Source: Phellopilus nigrolimitatus (taxonomy: Eukaryota; Basidiomycota; Agaricomycetes; Hymenochaetales; Hymenochaetaceae). From it: 64,000 bases of DNA. Below are positions 45,993 to 58,266 of this stretch, in pieces. The DNA lies in the NCBI GenBank assembly GCA_021029095.1, contig JAJOHG010000001.1, forward strand, positions 1,674,001 through 1,738,000. Direction: 5' to 3'. A model generated the notes under the pieces. The model was not told where the DNA came from, searched no databases, and worked only from the letters and a program-made list of their open reading frames with translations. Both the position numbers and the translations under genes were made by a program. The first letter of the stretch is position 1, and every line of letters begins with the position of its first letter.

Positions 45993-48900
45993 ATGCACAA
46001 CGGATTCAAGGCTCTTCCGCCTGTCTTTAAAGACGATGACCTGCCTCCTCCACCGCCCTCTCCCTTGCGGGACTTTGGCGTTCCGTCGCCCCCGCCTCCG
46101 CCGAAAATCACATTAGAAGATTTGCTTAATGATCCCGAAGGGTCTTTGGTTGAAGATGGGCGCATGTCTGCCCCGAATTCACCCCTTCGTCAAGCACTCT
46201 CTCCTTCGATCGCAACTCCTCCAGAGTCGCCCTCATTCTCCCCCGGCTCCTCGGCCATGATAGGGCCCCCCTCTCCAACAGCAGACGCTTCTCGTGCAAG
46301 GAAGGCTAATCCTTTCGTCGATCTGCTCGAGACCGAGAAGTCTTATGTTGACACTCTTTCCGGTATAATACGGGTATGTGTGGTTACCATTGCTTTTTTT
46401 AGAGTTAAACAGCATCTTGATCTAACCGCTCTTGCAGAAAGTGGCGTCAGCTTGGTCCCGATCTAACCTTCCACCGCCCGAACTGGATTTGATGTTCCGC
46501 GCGGTACAAGCTGTTTTCACCGCGAATAGGTCTTTCCAGTCCAAACTCAAGGAAATTGGGCCAAATCCATCTTCACCGAGAGCGATCGGCGATTTGCTAA
46601 TGAAATGGGTGTGTTTTTCTTTTCTTTTTGCGTCTTCAATCTTAACGTTCAATCTGATATTCTACCTCCATAGATTGATCTGTTAGACTCACCGTATACC
46701 AACTACTGTTCGACGTATCTTTCTGGATTTGACACTTGGGAACCTGTTCAGTCCAACCAGCGGTTACCAACGGTTCTGGAAACATTCTCAGCCTCCAACC
46801 CTCCCCCCAATGACTCACCATGCTGGACTCTTGATGATCTCTTCTCTCTACCTCGCGCCCGGATTAAGTATTACCAGAAGTTATATGGTCGCTTGCTCAA
46901 GAGTTCCGCTCCAGGGAAAAGTACGGACAAGAAGTTGATCGGAGCTGTTGGAAGACTAGAAAAGCTTTTGACCATTTTGGATGAGAGATCCATTGTTTCC
47001 CTGCCTAACTCGTCGCAGGTGATCGAATCTACTGATGAGATCGTCATTGACACAAGAGAGAGTAACGAAGAGACACTCAAGCCGAGGGTAGAGCACGATG
47101 GGGAGCCGCGTAGCGTCAAAGCCATTGAACGAACACGCAGCGAAGAAACAGTCCGACATCAAGAGGAGCGAGACGTGCGTACAAGTGTGGAGAGTTCCGC
47201 GCGCGGTAGTAGTCTTTCCAGCGGGTACGTGCTTATTCCTGCCCGGAAGGGAAGCGCATGTCAATTAGTTTGCTCTCAGCCAAAGATCCTCTCGCGATAC
47301 GGTACCAACATCTGAAGGACGATCCTCAGCGGGTGCTTTGTCTATATCCATGCTGGATTTGGAACGCCGTCTCGCAACAGATCGCTGCCGGGACTTGTTC
47401 ACCATGAACCCAAGGGTAAGCCGACAATGATCTCTCATTTCAATTGTTAATTTTTGCACGTGAAGAACGTTCGTTTGTCTATAAACTCGCTGAATTTGCC
47501 ATACACTCGCGAGCTGCGGCTTTCGGAGGATGCTGCTATTCATTTCACACCAAAAGGTTCTGGCTTAGGTGTAATCCACCGTCAAGGTCATATTTTTCTT
47601 CTCACAGACCTCTTCCTTGTTTGTGAACGCATGACGCCTGACGACCGAGCTCGTTGTGAGTCTGATGCCGACATGTGGTTATGCTACCCTCCATTAGCCG
47701 CAAAACATCTACGCGCTACTCCTGTCGGCGGTAAGTGCTATTCTGATATCAATCCCGTCTTCTCATATTCAGATGTGTAACCAGATGATCATTTGGAAAT
47801 ATTTATTTTGAAGAAGGAAACTATGTTATTAAAGTTGGATTCGGTTGCAAAACGCGACTACTTGCTCAAAGAATTTCGATCGACGATCAATTTAGCAGCG
47901 GCTCGTAAGTCAAGTGCTCGGATACAAAATGATATAAATCTCATAAACCTCTCAGTGCCACCTCCTTCTAAGCAGCCACCGCCTCCATTACCTTCATTGA
48001 ATAACAATATACCACAACTTTCGACTGAGATTGCTTCCCGTTCTAGCGCATCCGTCAACGAATCCTTTTCACCAAAGAGTACATCCGCGAGCTCAAGAGA
48101 TCCGTCACCTGCCTCCGGTGATCCATCAATGCACCGGATGGATCCTCACCGACATCTTTCTAACGGAGCTAGTCCCCCGCGATTTGGGCCTGAATCGCGA
48201 GTGCCCAGTGTTCGAGAGGCTGGTCCGTCAGGCCCACCTCCATATTCGCCTTCTAATCAAGCGATCGGTCTCCCCCCACAAATGAACTCTCCTCCGCGCG
48301 ACCCCCCTTCCTTTGGCCCAGGTCAAATTTTACCTCCGGCAATAGGTGAAAGCTTTCGTTCGGTTCCGCCAACCAACGGCATGGGTATGGGTCAGCCTTC
48401 TCGTCCGATTATGAGGGATGGTCCTCAGTCGTTCTCGCCTGGTCAAGTCATCCCGCGAAGTGAGACTATTCGGTCACCTCCACCCATAAATGGCATGATA
48501 CCACCGTCAAGAAACGGTATGAGTCCACCGCCTATGAACGGGATGAATATACCTCCGAGAAATATGATGAGCCCTCCGCCAAATGGCATGAACGGCGGAC
48601 CCCTGCAAGTAGGCGGTATTGTAGGACCTCCGAGAGGCGGATCGATGGGGCAGCGACCTTTCGCGGGTGCTCCTGGCCCGGGTTATGGACCCGGCCCTCC
48701 TCCTCACGGTCCGGGGCCCATGTACGGTCAGCCAGGTACCATGCCAGGTCAGCTTCCTCCTCAACATATACCAAATTACCCTGGCCCGCCGTTCGCGAAC
48801 CCCGGAAGGCCGTCTTCTGATCCCTCTTTCCATGGAGGGTTGCGCAAGTCGCCCTCCGTCCACTCGCTTGGCTCTCAGTACGAGCAGCCGCCGCGATCTG

Positions 48901-49448
48901 CACCGCCTGTGCCTAATATGATGGGAGACTTCCCACCTAACCGCATGAACTCGTTCGGCAGCGGTAATGGGGAAATTGGGGGATCCTTACGACCTATGCT
49001 ACCCTCTGCCGCACTGCCACGCATTGTCTCCGCTGCGCCCGCATTTGGGATGGAGCCAAGTCCGCCGCCCTCCCCCACGCAGATGCACACCGGTCCAGTT
49101 GAGTCGTCGGTGCTCGCGACGATGAAATGCAAAGTCTTCTTACAGCAGCAGCATGCGCAGTGGAAGTCGCTCGGTTCGGCCAAGCTGACCTTGTACGAAC
49201 AACGACCGACAATGATTAAGCAGCTGGTTGTTGAGGCGGACAACAAAGATAAGACGATGCTGATCTCAACGATCGTGCTCATGGATGGCGTTGAGCGCGT
49301 CGGCAAAACTGGCGTTGCGATCGAATTGAGCGACTCTGGGTCGCGCACGGGTATCGTCTATATGATACAACTTCGGAACGAAAAGTCTGCTGGGGGTTTG
49401 TATGGATCATTGCTGAGCGGGTCCGACCGTGGCGGATTTAGGGGATAA
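45993..49448 (+). CDS. Rho guanine-nucleotide exchange factor (DH-PH) with long proline-rich region
   Basis: It starts MHNGFKALPPVFKDDDLPPP at 45993 with a Pro-rich N-terminus. The DH domain begins KANPFVDLLETEKSYVDTLS and continues after introns with KVASAWSRSNLPPPELDLMF, KLKEIGPNPSSPRAIGDLLM, IDLLDSPYTNYCSTYLSGFD and ARIKYYQKLYGRLLKSSAPG. A disordered linker precedes a PH-like segment (LRLSEDAAIHFTPKGSGLGV, HIFLLTDLFLVCERMTPDDR, MLLKLDSVAKRDYLLKEFRS). The final large exon (47793-49448) is Pro/Ser/Gly/Asn-rich with imperfect PPxNGM repeats near 48480-48600. It ends with a conserved-looking globular tail (CKVFLQQQHAQWKSLGSAKL, IVLMDGVERVGKTGVAIELS). It probably activates a Rho/Cdc42 GTPase at the membrane; the specific target cannot be told. 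The frame is intact. Confidence 0.85.
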
Positions 49449-49722
49449 TTCAATTTATATATGGAAGGACTATTCACGTCAATATCTTTTTAAAATCAAC
49501 GCTCTTTTTTCGCTTTCTTTTTTGGACTTCGGAATATCTTTGTCGTAATACCGTTTTGTCGGGAGCATGTTCTTACTTTCATTTTCCTACATACCTTGTC
49601 AGCATTGTTTTGCAATTTCTTCAAGTGCTCGTCTTCAACAGTTTTTTTCTTTCTTTCTTTTTATTTCCGACCTGCAGCACACATTATTTCTCCGCAGGTA
49701 TCGTGCGAGATGCTCTTAATTC

Positions 49723-51569
49723 CTACTTCGGATGAGATATGCATGTATCTTCACCTTCTATCGGCTCCGTTGGCCATGCAATTTTTACCAGAAGTGCAAC
49801 ATGATCGCTGCCACAGACACCCTTCCGTGGCAAGCCGGCGCCAAAATCTTCCTTCGCAAGTGGCTCGAGCACGGCAACCACCTTGAGCGTCCGCCCAGGC
49901 GGCAGCATAACGAAGATGTAGTCTGAAGGGGGACAAAGACGAAGTTAGAATAAGTATACAGTCGGTCTAAAAGCTGCATGTGTACCTAACGTGGTCTTCC
50001 AGTAGTGCGTGTAGCTGGTATACATAGGCTCGCTGCGGCCCCGCCGGTCAGCAGGAACGATCTCTCTTGAGGCGAAAATCCTTTTCTCGTCGACAGAACC
50101 CCACTCGTCGTAGGCGCTCCTGAGAGTCGGTAGCTGAGCGAATTGCTTTTCGAACTCCCAAGGTGCTAATAGTCCGTCTCCATCACCCGCTTGCCTCGCG
50201 TTTTTGATGATAGGGCCAGTATCATTTTTCTGCTCTACCTCGCCGCTTTCCTCATCGTCGTCGGCTGCTTGCTTTGGACCGGCGACGGGAATGGACGGGT
50301 CGATGCTGACGTGCACGACACGAGACGCCTCAATGTCGGCTGCTTGTTGCGGAGTGAGGGGGTCACCCACGAGCAACGAGTACGCAGCATCAGATGGGTT
50401 GAAATTGAAGTCTGTAAAAAATGACAATCAGATTGGGCTCGTACTCGAGGAAGGAGTGCCGAACCTCCCGCAAGAAAACTAGGCGAAGCCTGCAGATTAT
50501 TCTTCTCCTTGAATTCGCAAACTGAATGTGTCAGGACGAGGGCCTGACGAGCTCTTTCGTACGTGTACCTCGGATGCCAGAACAAGTGAGTAGTTGCTAC
50601 GATGATGTGCTGGTCCTCCGCGCTGAGCCTTTCCAACGCAATGATAAATCCGATATTCCTTGTCCGGAAGCTGGACCCTTTGCGAAACTGGGCAGTCGGA
50701 CCCTCAGAGTGGAGCTCGGCCTCGTCATAAAATACTGTTTGCTCTGCCACTTTCTTGTAGACGTCGGTACGAAAAGCAATGGCGCATCCGTGTTTCTTTC
50801 GCGGTCCAGAAGAGTACGCGAACGAGTAACCAGCGGAGCTAAGAACAGGTCCAAGTTTCTCTAGGCGGTCTACTTCCTGTTGAAGTATGATATTTCAGAG
50901 GAGGCAGGTACGCGTGATTTACGCGCATGAAACAAACCTGTAAACATATTACATCTGCGCCGGACGTTGTGATTTCGTGGAATATCATGTTCTCCCTTTG
51001 GGAAGCCTTCAAACAATCGCTAGTCGGGAAAAGCTCCCTTCCTGCACACATAATTAGAGTGTATACAAGAAGATTGGTGTAAGATGTATATATTGATGCG
51101 TACGAACAAGACACTGGGCGAGCATCTTCACAATATAAATTAATTATCAATCTTTAAATATCTGCAACAATCCAAGCTTATTACACACATTCCATGACAT
51201 GATTGTCGTCTGTTCGGATGGCTTGTGCCTCGAATCTGATGGATTCGCCCCCGTCGAGACTAACCATGATCTGGAAAAAATCGGATTCGGCGTTCGCTGA
51301 GCCGACGACGCAGAGGCGCTTGCGCTAGCCTCCGCCTTCCGTCTCTTGCGCTCCGCAGAGAGAGCGAGCTGTTCAGGAGTCAGAACGTGCTTCTGGGAGG
51401 GCATTGCCACAGGTGTGGACCTCGTTTCTCGTGCCAGACGGATTGGCAAACGACTGCGGGACCTGTATGTGGGAGCAATCGACGCAGCGTTGGAAGAGAA
51501 CCTGAAGAGTTTCAAATGCAGAGGTAGAAGACAAGCGCCGGTGATCCTGGGAGCCAGTTTGAATAGCAA
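49723..51569 (-). CDS. NGL2: CCR4/NGL2-type endonuclease-exonuclease-phosphatase RNase
   Basis: NGL2-like proteins are magnesium-dependent 3' exoribonucleases; yeast Ngl2 trims 5.8S rRNA. Residues before MPSQKHVLTPEQLALSAERK (Met at 51404) may be a presequence, because the frame opens at 51569 with an Arg/Leu-rich stretch. The EEP motifs are present: SWNMLAQCLV, ADVICLQEVDRLEKLGPVLS with the catalytic Glu, FLAGDFNFNPSDAAYSLLVG with D-x-N, and GVCGSDHVALLVKIAW with the catalytic Asp-His. HLFWHPRYTYERARQALVLT and YTHYWKTTLDYIFVMLPPGR also fit. About five introns are phase-consistent. It ends CISHPK at 49723. The frame is intact. Cytosolic, nucleolar or mitochondrial location depends on the start used. 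Confidence 0.88.
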
Positions 51570-52280
51570 AAGTGAAACGAATGAGCGTAAGACTGAAGCT
51601 AAGCGGAAGCTAAAGAAAAGAATTTACCCGACATCGATGACTAAGCATAAATGTATATATATTTTTTTCAATGGAGAGTTGAGAAACACATGTGCGAGTA
51701 CAACACCCGTCGTTTCTGTGGTAGCTTTGTGCTACTTAGCGTGGTTTTAACTGGTTCTAATTGGATTACCACTTTCAAGCGATGGTCTGCCGTTTCTCTG
51801 CGAATTTTTCGGTATCTGAATTGTGTTCGGGCTAAGTATACCGTGACGTAGGAACAGTGGTCGGCTACCGACCATAACCTTCCATCGGGTCCTCCCCTCG
51901 CTCTCTCGCTTATGCCCTTCCTTCGAGTTGCCTTTGGACCACGCTCTGGCGTTGGCGCTCTCTCCTTCGTTTCTTGCGCTCTTTTTTTCCCCCCTTTCAC
52001 ATTCGTTCACGTTACTCTTCGTTCTCCCTCCGCCTTCAGCTGCCATCTTCTGTCGATACAGCGTGGAATTGCATTGATAAGGCACAGTACGTTCCTTGTC
52101 ACTTCGCGGTCAGGATAGGCGACCAAGCTTTGGAAGGCCTACGCATTGTGCATTGTTCGGGTTATGCAACGGTAGACCTCGATCAGATATCACAGTTACG
52201 ATCTTGTAAGCATTGCCTTCAACCTACATCTTGCCTGAGACCCCCTCCCCCCTTCTCTCTTCACTCACGTTGTTGCATAG
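51570..52280. promoter_or_regulatory. Divergent promoter of NGL2 and membrane-protein gene
   Basis: A 711-base spacer. It is pyrimidine-rich near 51890-52040 and 52230-52275, consistent with core promoters and a 5' leader. Possible leader intron signals exist (gtaagcattg...ttgcatag before 52281) but are not certain. Confidence 0.4.
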
Positions 52281-55200
52281 ATGTCGAACCAGCCTACGGC
52301 AGGCGAGCAAGCGCAAAACAAGCCTCTTCATCTCTCTTTCCCGTCTTTGGCCACCAATGCCTCTGGTGTAGCTGACAGTACTATCAGTCATGCTAGCGAC
52401 TGGACAGGCATATCACAATTTCCTGCTCCCCCTGCCGAGATACCAGATCCCGAACTTATCTCTCTTTCGACTCCACGCTCTGCCAGCAGTTTTGCCGAAC
52501 GATCCGCTCCGTCTATTCCTGACTATACATCTCCCACGCGATTTACGTTTGGAACGCCCCCAGCACCTGGATCGCCTGCAGACCCAGATTTTCCGACAGT
52601 CGAGAGAGCGCAGGATTCTCGGAGTGCAAGCTCAAGTGGGTCTGCTGTGACAAGTGCCTACTGAAAGGCGAGCTATCGCGCCTGTGGTTCCTTCGCGCGT
52701 TCACACTAGCAAGCCAGATCTACCACTCGAGCCCCCTCCAAGTCTCCAGGCTTTGTCAAGTGCCAGACACCCCCTCCCTTCTACATCCAGAAATGCACCT
52801 CCCCCATCACGGATAAGTTTGCGCGCGTCTCAGAAGCGGCCAGCATCTACCACACTCCGTAGTTGGTAGCTCTCTATTTGACTGGAGCGACGCTGCCTCT
52901 GGTATCAGTGGTATCAGTGTCAATCCCAACGAAGAGCGGCTTCTTTCGACGTCTTTTATCACGTCTCTTTTATCGCAATCTCGCGAGCCATTTCCCGGCA
53001 GAAAGCTAGTAAACGCACGTGGTCAGTTCACCCGAGCCCTCGAGAAAGAGAGAGGGGACGGGGCTTCGCAGAGCTCTGGAGGCAATGCTGTCGCTTCTAC
53101 AGCGGCGTCGTCCAGAAATCATTCGACGCTCAACTCCATTGCTGATGTCAAGTTTCGACATGCGCACCAGTCCGCTGCATCCCAGGTTGCATCGTTTCAT
53201 CCCTCGGATCTCTACTCTGTTGAAGGTCCGGCTACTCAGGCACAGTTGACACCTGCAAGCGATGGGCAATCAATAAGCGCCAGTACATCGGCTGCTTACT
53301 CAGAGATCCTGGACTCAGAGGATGATCAGGTGCATTCACTTATGCGAAGCCGAAACCTTTCTTTCGCGCGGGGAGGAATTAATGTGATTCCCGTCGGTAT
53401 CATGCCGGCATATCGTATGTCCTGCGAGCAGGAGAGCGCCGATGGCACGAATAACTCCGTTATGACGTCGAATAATTCGATAACCACGTCGGCTTCTCTT
53501 ATCTCGAGGCCGCCTGGGCATCGCGCAGATGCACCACGGAACGTGGGGCGTATAGACGCCGACAGCGTGCTGCACGAATTCGAGGAGGATTTCACGGGGC
53601 TGGGTAGCGTGGATTTTCATATGGAGAATGGAGGCTTGCCACTCTCTCCTGCATTACCGTCGTCGGCAGAGACCCGCAAGAAGCTTACTGGTACTGGGTC
53701 GAGGCCGAGTTCAGGCCAAGCGAGGCGTTCGATACAACGGAGTCATTCCTTAAAGAGTGTCGTCTCCTCAGCTGTGTCGCGTATATCGAGTAACTCGGCA
53801 GCTCGGAAGGCCAAGTACATGACTTGGTTGATGCAACGTCCCTTGCCGCCCCTTCCGCCACTGTCAAATTACCCTCCCGCACGAATTCACGGCTCGGCAG
53901 ATATTCAAAGGGAGGAGGAGGGATTGCCTTTACCGACTCTCATGAGACGTGCCGAGAATTTGCAGAGCATACTCAACGTTGGAAAGCTTCCGGCTAACAG
54001 TACCGGGAGGAGCGGTCGTCCTTGCGAGGAAGACGGCGCTCAGGGTTTCCTGTATGCCAGCGATGGTAATCCATATGTGCCGATTGGTGGGAGCACAGGC
54101 CCGCGAGGATCGGTGTTCTCGTACTTACGGGGCCAGAAAGAGGAGCCGAGATGGCCCCCTGCTCAGCCGTCGCCGAGTGAGAAAGCATCTTCGCCTGAAC
54201 AGAAAAAGAGAAAGCGCCGATTATGGACAATCGGAGTCGGTGTGATCGTCGTGGTCATCCTCATCATCGCTATTCCTGTTGCAATAACAGAGCGAAATAA
54301 AGGCGGTAAGCTGCCGGCTTGTACCGGTAATTTGACCGGCATGTCCTGCACACTGGACGCGTCATGTGTATGCACTTCGAGATCTGGGTCGTGTAAGCCT
54401 CTTGCGGCGTCTTTATCTTTACTTGTGTCAGATATCAACACATTGTTTGCCGCCAACTTCACTGCAAGTCAATTATCCGATGCAGTTGTCGACGCACAGG
54501 GGCAGCCGTCAGGGAAAGACTGCGCCTCGCAGGCACTACTCGTTGATGTTGAGCCCGGCCTAAACAGCGCTTTAGCACCAAACCGTACAATGTGGGCGCA
54601 GGCAGCTATTTTATGGAACCTAGGGTTGTCAGAAGATGTCAATGCTACAATGACGATGCAGAAATTTGTCTCCAAAGCTCCTTGGAGCACGTTACCTAGC
54701 GTGGATGGACCGGTGGACGCTCCGAAGTTCGCAGTTAATGCGTCCGGCTTTACTTTCGACTTCGCCGCACAGACAGTCACTCCTATGAATGTATCTTTCA
54801 AGCAGAGAGCAAATCCTTCGGAGACGCAACTTTCGGAGGTGTCGGACACCGCAGGCAGGGTACTAGACCGAATGTACTCTTATGCCCTAGGTAGGACCTA
54901 AAAATAAATATAACAATAATTTGAGCTCTTAGCCTAATCCCTATTCCGCAGCGTCGTCTACTCAGAGGCAGAAAACGCTTTTAAATTATTGGACGACCGT
55001 GCTTCAGCAACAAGAAAGTGATTTCTTGAGATTTGTCGAAGCCGTGCAGAACTCGGTTTTTCTCATCCCTTTTGACGTCACTTCGTCCCCCGGCGGACAT
55101 AGCTTGACAAGTCTAATGTCAAACGACTCGTCTACTCTGTTCCCGCCTCCTATTGCTTGTTATCCCGGCCTGAATTCCACCCAGCTCGCGCGCATCAATG

Positions 55201-55961
55201 CTTTGGAGACATCTGTTTTTGGCCTCGCCCCTGCCCCTTCCGCTTCCTCTTTCGCCGCATCGTGTTTCCCGGAACGACCTGTGTATGGTGTCGTTGATCT
55301 GCTTCGACTACGATTGCCCTTTCCAGATGATCGGAAAGGTGTTGCTTTACAAGCATCTGCTCTGTCTAAAGATGCAACTGTACGTGCTGTACTTTACAGT
55401 GGCGAGGTGGCCAGTGCTCTTCCTGGAGCTGCCGTGCTTCCAGGCATCCTAGCTTCGACAACAGACCCGCGCGAGTTCGGCACAACCAGCAATCTAAATA
55501 ATGTACTACTAAATTATCTGTCATCTATCTCTAACGTCACGCTCGCCATGGATCTTATTTCGCATGTTCTTTCTTCTTCCGCACCACCCGCAAACAACTC
55601 GGATTTGACTAATTCGCTCTCCACTATCCCGCTTCTCGAGTTCGCTGTGTTTGGCTCCATCAGACCGCAGGATATCGCCTCCTCCGTTTCCTCCTTTTCT
55701 ACTCAGTCCGGCTCGCTTTTCTTTGGCTCCAGTGCCGGCCAAACGTTCCGCTCGTGGGCACTTGTCAATTCTTCTGCGTCGATCGCATGGACAGAGTCCG
55801 CCACTTCTCCCGAAATCGTGCGCGAAAGCGCGACCGTCGATAAGAACTTCGAAAACGTCTGGACTCCTGCATCCGAGCTTGTCAAGCAAGGGAATACAAA
55901 CTCGAATGATGTACAGAAGGTCATCCAGGCTTTCAGCTCCCTGGGTTTATTTTCCTCATAA
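52281..55961 (+). CDS. Large type II single-span membrane protein of unknown function, with two frame breaks
   Basis: I do not recognise a named family. It starts MSNQPTAGEQAQNKPLHLSF at 52281 with a Ser/Pro-rich cytosolic region. Near 54200-54290 a basic stretch (KKRKRRLW) precedes one transmembrane helix, TIGVGVIVVVILIIAIPVAI. The large C-terminal part has Cys pairs (CTGNLTGMSCTLDASCVC) and many N-glycosylation sequons, then SKAPWSTLPS, LNYWTTVLQQQESDFLRFVE and LLRLRLPFPDDRKGV. It ends QAFSSLGLFSS at 55961. One intron lies at about 54892-54951. The basic-then-hydrophobic order suggests type II topology with the C-terminus outside or lumenal. Single-base shifts are needed near 52650 (before PTERRAIAPVVPSR) and near 52861 (before VGSSLFDWSDAASG). 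The protein is otherwise one long coherent frame. Confidence 0.72.
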
Positions 55962-56414
55962 TTGTTTTGCCTTTTGTCTTTGCCCGTGCTTTCTTTCCTG
56001 TCTTTTTTGGATTTTTCGAAGGGCATTGCACTCGTTTTCTTCAAGTACATCCATATTTTTTCTGCCTTACATCAGGTCTTTAATGTCCCATATGCCCCAT
56101 GCCTTAATACTCCAATGGACTATAACAAACAGAATTTACATTGCTCGTCGTTCGGTGCTCAGAACACCTGTTTTGTTTTTCGTTTACATGCCTTATAGCT
56201 TTCGCGTTGAACCGCAATACGCATTATACGCACTCTTGCGAGCCTTCCGGCCACCTTACATAAGTTTAGAGAAAAAAATATGTACACGGTTTATGGCCAA
56301 CATTTTGAATTTTCAGGAAGCCATTGGCGTCAATTTGTTAGTCGAGACGCGCTTGTCACACAGTCACTTGAACTCGAACTTGGACTTTTACCGTCATCAT
56401 CTCTCACTCAGCTC
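55962..56414. other. Intergenic region upstream of SWP73
   Basis: About 450 bases, T-rich, holding the preceding gene's 3' end and the SWP73 promoter. No RNA gene was recognised. Confidence 0.35.
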
Positions 56415-57885
56415 ATGGAAGCCCCGAAAGCCGCAAAGTAGGTGATTGTTTATCAATAGCTATGAAACGGGGCTTGACAGAAGGCTAGAAAGCGCAAGTT
56501 CACGGACAAGTCGCTGCCGTCATCAATTCTGCATTCGGCCGATTTCACAGACTCCAAGTTCTATCAAGAATTACTCGACGTAGAAAGGAAACTCGATTGG
56601 ACTATTTCTCGCAAACGCGCAGAGATACAGGATGCTTTAGGGAAGCCCTCCCAAGTGCATAGATTCCTCAGACACCGTTTGCCACTTCGCTTATCTTCTT
56701 TCCACCCCGCCAGACAACGCGCACCTTGCGAATATTCCTCAGCCACACTGTCTCTGACCAGCCTTGGCAAACAGCAGGCCAACCAGCCGGAGAAGCACCG
56801 AATTTCGAAACAGGTCAAGGAATACCTTCGTGGGCGTTGAAAGTTGAGGGAAGGCTGCTTGAGTCGTCAGGACGTTCGCGAGACAAGGCTTCGCAGAAAC
56901 GCTTCTCGAATGTCGTGAAGCACCTTGTCGTCGATCTTGAACGTGACCCAAATCTTTATCCGGATGGAAACACAGTTGAAGTGAGCTAGGACTATTATCT
57001 CTAGATTTGTCAGGCGACTCATGCTGTACGTTATCCATTTAAAGTGGCGGCGTCCGCAGGCCGTACCCCAAGCCGGACCCTCATCCGTCGACGGCTTCAC
57101 TGTGCGGCGGACCGGAGATTCGCCCACGAAAGTTCGCGTCATGATGTACCTCGAGCACTACCCAGAGCAGTATAAAGTCCACCCCGAGCTTGGCGCTATT
57201 CTCGATGTTAAAGAGGAGAGCCGTATCGGGATTATTACCGCACTGTGGAATTACATCAAGATTAACAATCTGCAGGACAAGGTGGACAGGCGAATGATCA
57301 GATTGGATGACAAGCTAAAAGCTGTACGTCTAGTATATTTAAACTCAAGCGATCATCTGACGTGTTATTGTAAAGCTGTTTCGCACAGAAACGTTAGCAT
57401 TCCAACAGATACCTGAACTCGTCAACCATTACCTTTCACCTCCCGATCCCATTCTTCTATACTACAATATTAAGCCAAATGAGCCGCCGCCGGTCATACC
57501 GCAGGCCTGGGACGTGGAGATCAAGATGGAGGACACGTCTCTGAAAAGCCGGATGAACCAGGTTATCCTCAACACAAGTAGCGAGACTGCGCGCGATATT
57601 GCAAAGTACGACGAGGAAGCGGCCCTCCTCGCGCAGCAGATCCAAAATGCACAGCTTAAATGCACCTTCCTCGAGGCCTTCGCCACCGATCCAGCAGATT
57701 TCATCAACAAGTGGCTTGCGTCGCAGTCGCGCGATCTCGATTCCGTGCTCGCCGCGGGGCCGAGCGAGGGCCTCACGGTACGTGAAGAGGAGCTGAAGCG
57801 CAGTGAGTTCTTCAGACTACCTTGGGTCGAGGAAGCTGTTGCGGTCCAGGAGGGACTGAGAATGGCGAGCCGAAGTATGATATAG
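56415..57885 (+). CDS. SWI/SNF-family complex subunit SWP73/RSC6 (SMARCD), SWIB domain
   Basis: This subunit helps assemble SWI/SNF or RSC chromatin-remodelling complexes. Conserved blocks are RKRKFTDKSLPSSILHSADF, YQELLDVERKLDWTISRKRA, TTRTLRIFLSHTVSDQPWQT (after an intron at 56656-56720), IPSWALKVEGRLLE, FSNVVKHLVVDLERDPNLYP, and WRRPQAVPQAGPSSVDGFTV. The SWIB domain runs KVRVMMYLEHYPEQYKVHPE, ILDVKEESRIGIITALWNYI, KINNLQDKVDRRMIRLDDKL and FQQIPELVNHYLSPPDPILL. It ends GLRMASRSMI at 57885. The start is uncertain. The ATG at 56415 (MEAPKAAK) lies before an intron at about 56438-56482, but joining it to RKRKFTDK leaves a one-base phase mismatch; another first exon or a base error is possible. 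From RKRK onward the frame is intact. Confidence 0.85.
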
Positions 57886-58266
57886 GCCTGTCGTATACCT
57901 GGTTTTCTCGCGTGTTGTATTACTTATTGCGTTTTATGTATACTATTGCTACTATATTAAAACTTGAGTATGAGCAAGCGAAAGCACCATGTCTGGTCTC
58001 CATTGTCGTAATGCCGGAGTTTGTCACTTATTCATAGTTAGACTGCGAGATAGGGCTGTTTTACCCTAACCCATGACAAGAGTGGGGAAGGCGTTTTTCA
58101 GACTAGAGTAGTGCAGATTTGGGCGGTTTGAATTCGGCGCCAGAAACTTACCACGATGAACAAATGTTTGAGAATAAAGCGTTTTGTGAACCCAGAATTC
58201 TGATACATCGATCTTGTAGTACAGATGGACAACATCGTACACCCGCGGACCAAAAAGACAACAGTA
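57886..58266. other. Convergent intergenic region between SWP73 and ELP4
   Basis: About 380 bases between two stop codons, AT-rich, probably both 3' untranslated regions. Nothing else was recognised. Confidence 0.4.

Noticed and set aside
52654..52869. Separate 71-residue gene inside the membrane-protein region
   Set aside because: Its sequence continues the Ser/Pro-rich style of the flanking frames and fits between two one-base breaks, so it is part of the same gene.
55651..56445. 264-residue plus-strand frame
   Set aside because: Its first half overlaps the membrane-protein exon in another frame and the rest is AT-rich 3' flank; no conservation pattern.
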